Shown here in pieces: positions 62,398-64,000 of a stretch of DNA of 64,000 bases. Within the stretch, counting starts at the first letter, position 1; each line of letters starts with the position of its first letter. The notes under the pieces were generated by a model. That model did no database searches. It saw only the letters and a list, made by a program, of their open reading frames with translations, and was not told the DNA's origin. Where the stretch lies: contig CAVSID010000001.1 of the NCBI GenBank assembly GCA_963727915.1, positions 248,001 to 312,000 of the forward strand. The letters run 5' to 3'. The position numbers and the translations under genes are program-made. Origin of the DNA: CAWAND01 sp963727915. GTDB lineage: Bacteria; Chloroflexota; Anaerolineae; Anaerolineales; E44-bin32.

Positions 62398-63137
62398 TTA
62401 TCGGCGGTTCTTGAACTGGACGCCGAGGAGAAGAATAAGCCCGGCGCCGAGCAGGATCTCGCTCCAGCGCAAGACGTCCACCCCGGCCAGCGTCTCTTCA
62501 CCGGCCGATGGGCGTGTGAAAGTGTCCTGAGGCACGGGCGGAAGCGGGCTGGGTGCGGGACTCGCCACAGCGCCGGAGCCGGCGGCCTGCGGGAGGGCCA
62601 AAGCCATCGGAGGTGTTACTTCCGCTGAACTCGAGTCAGCCCCCGGAGTCGACGCCGCCGCCCGCAGCGAGTTGGCCAGGGGAGTGCCCTCGACTTCACC
62701 AACCTGCCCTCCAAAGATGGCTGGGCGTCTTGTTCGGCTTTGTCGGCCATCGCCTGTTCGGCCGGGGCGGCGGCCGGCGCCTCGAGGGCCTGAGGCGCTC
62801 CGGCCATGCTGAATCTGGCCGCTGTACCCACAAAGTCGAGGCCGATCACGGCAACCAGGGCCAGCGTCATGACGGCTGTCGCCAGCCGCAGGGCCGGCCT
62901 CCCCCACTGCCCTCCCCGCTGCCCGACCATTTCCGGCGTCAATCGGTAACGCCGCGGGGGTCGGAGCCGGGGAAGGCGCCGCAAGCCGGCTGTCATCCAC
63001 CGGAGCTCGGCCAGCGTGCGCGCCAATTCGGGCTCAACCTGCAGGCGTGTTTCGACCTCAGCCGCCTCAGCCGGCCTGAGCTCGCCGTCCAAGTAGGCTG
63101 AAAGTTGCTCGAGATCGCGGTCGGTCAGATGAGTCAT
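62398..63137 (-). CDS. Probable membrane anti-sigma factor partner of the ECF sigma
   Basis: About 246 residues, starting MTHLTDRDLEQLSAYLDGEL at ATG 63137. The segment QLSAYLDGELRPAEAAEVET has the anti-sigma N-terminal helix pattern, but the HxxxCxxC zinc ligands are missing. A central membrane helix (LATAVMTLALVAVIGLDFVG) is followed by an Ala/Pro/Ser-rich extracytoplasmic region. A second hydrophobic segment at the C-terminus (ILLGAGLILLLGVQF) ends with basic KNRR. The frame breaks near 62720. It starts five bases after the sigma-factor stop. Role inferred mainly from context. Confidence 0.7.
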
Positions 63138-63141
63138 GGCA

Positions 63142-63753
63142 TCACAACGCCTCATCTTCCAGACGAAACGAAGCCGGCAAAAGTTCCCGATGGGCCTGAA
63201 GGCAATCCCGCAACCGCAGTCGAGCTCGCGCCAGCCGGCTCTTGACCGTGCCCAACGGCTTCCCCAAGACCTGGGATGCCTCGTGATAGTCGTGCCCCTG
63301 CACATCCACCAGGATGGCGACAAGCCGGAACTCATCCGGCAAACCGGTAAGGCAATCCTCTAGCGCTCGAGCCAGCTCGGCCTGCTGCGCTTCCAACTCC
63401 GGATCCCCCACCTCGGAGGCCAGGACGCCTGCCGAATCGGCCTCATCCGGATCGTCAAGAGGGTTCAAGTCCTCCAATCCGATCGCCGGCCGGCGCTTAA
63501 GCCGCCGGAGTTCATCGTAGCAGGCATTGGTAACAATGCGCAGAATCCAGGCCCTGAAGGAGCCCCCCCGATAGCGCCGCAGACCCTTGTACGCCGAGAT
63601 GAAGGCTTCTTGCGCGGCGTCATCGGCTGCCTGGGGATCACCAAGGATCCGGTAGGCGAGGTTGTAAACCTGATCCTGGTAACCCAAAATCAGGCGGTTG
63701 AATGCCTCAAGATCGCCGCGCTTGGCATCGTCGATCAGGTGGGGCTCATCCAT
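63142..63753 (-). CDS. ECF-type RNA polymerase sigma factor
   Basis: 203 residues, intact. Region 2 has DDAAQEAFISAYKGLRRYRG and SFRAWILRIVTNACYDELRR. Region 4 has LPDEFRLVAILVDVQGHDYH followed by LGKPLGTVKSRLARARLRLR. An acidic linker lies between them (LNPLDDPDEADS). The start is ATG 63753 (MDEPHLIDDAKRG), preferred over a longer Pro/Arg-rich open frame. The downstream membrane protein begins five bases after the stop and is the likely anti-sigma factor. Confidence 0.92.
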   Translation of the reverse strand: MDEPHLIDDAKRGDLEAFNRLILGYQDQVYNLAYRILGDPQAADDAAQEAFISAYKGLRRYRGGSFRAWILRIVTNACYDELRRLKRRPAIGLEDLNPLDDPDEADSAGVLASEVGDPELEAQQAELARALEDCLTGLPDEFRLVAILVDVQGHDYHEASQVLGKPLGTVKSRLARARLRLRDCLQAHRELLPASFRLEDEAL

Positions 63754-63895
63754 GCGGCCATGATAGCCCACGCCGAGGAGCCGATCAAGGCGGGCGGGAA
63801 GCTGCAGACTACCCGAGGCGGGCGCTGGGCGCGAACCGCCGCCTGGCACCAAGCTCAGACGACGGTTCGATCCGCAAGGGGTTCTGCGCCGGAAG

Positions 63896-64000
63896 CTAGT
63901 ATTGGCTGTAGCTGGATGTCGGTTGGGCGGTTGCGCCGGCGCTGGCGCTGGATTCGATCGGCTCACCGGAAGGCGAGAGCAGATACCACGTGCCCCCGAA
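63896..64000 (-). CDS. C-terminal end of an unidentified protein (partial)
   Basis: A frame open from the right edge to TAG at 63896-63898 encodes 34 residues, beginning FGGTWYLLSPSGEPIESS and ending in a Ser/Thr/Gln-rich tail (ATAQPTSSYSQY). The composition looks coding and such tails are common on exported proteins, but the fragment is too short to name. Confidence 0.4.
   Translation of the reverse strand, partial: FGGTWYLLSPSGEPIESSASAGATAQPTSSYSQY

Noticed and set aside
1..64000. CRISPR arrays, transposases, integrases, phage genes and toxin-antitoxin pairs
   Set aside because: Read for on both strands; none was seen. No regularly spaced repeats or inverted-repeat-flanked transposase-like frames are present.

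Overview
The window is GC-rich bacterial chromosome, most likely from an uncultured Chloroflexi of the Anaerolineae type. This is an inference from several traits together: membrane-anchored TPR proteins with Pro/Thr-rich linkers, a fused glycyl-tRNA synthetase, SARP/BTAD-type regulation, a complete 14-subunit nuo operon, and a perfect CIRCE element in front of groES-groL. No marker gene here proves the phylum. No mobile element, phage gene, CRISPR array or toxin-antitoxin pair was seen; this is core-genome territory.

The dominant technical fact is that more than half of the genes, including essential ones (rpoD, dnaG, glyQS, glmU, groES, most of nuo), are broken by single-base frameshifts. 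In four cases worked through by hand, correcting the length of one short homopolymer by one base restores the family sequence. The breaks are therefore annotated as probable sequencing errors in working genes, not pseudogenes. Coordinates span the whole reconstructed gene.

Layout. 1-1.1 kb: 3' part of UDP-glucose dehydrogenase. 1.2-6.4 kb (+): a small hypothetical protein, a nitroreductase and a histidine-degradation block (hutU, an MFS transporter, hutI). 6.5-12.1 kb (-): PspC protein, groL-groES under CIRCE control, and two anchored TPR proteins. 12.2-15.3 kb (+): a third anchored TPR protein, two small membrane proteins and RNase Z. From 15.7 kb to the right edge every gene lies on the minus strand: a methyltransferase, a large SARP/ATPase/TPR regulator, acylphosphatase, nuoA-N (35.3 down to 20.8 kb), and upstream of that rpoD, dnaG, glyQS, recO, cdd, a CorC/TlyC-type CBS protein and glmU. 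Further right are tRNA-Gln, a receiver-Roadblock protein, two paralogous c-type cytochromes, a peptide-type ABC transporter (D-F-A-B-C), an ECF sigma factor with a coupled unknown protein, a second solute-binding lipoprotein, trmD, a GAF-GGDEF protein, a Nudix hydrolase, an ECF sigma factor with a membrane partner, and the end of one more gene.

How the parts work together: nuo plus the cytochromes point to a respiratory, organotrophic cell. The hut genes and the peptide transporter point to use of amino acids and peptides. The glmU-to-rpoD block resembles the Firmicutes cdd-era-recO-glyQS-dnaG-sigA neighbourhood. No clearly new multi-gene system is evident. The least explained items are the cytochrome pair with a conserved CX4CH motif, the TPR trio (one with an embedded beta-rich domain), the receiver-Roadblock fusion, the GGDEF-trmD-lipoprotein overlap chain, and the small protein coupled to the ECF sigma factor.
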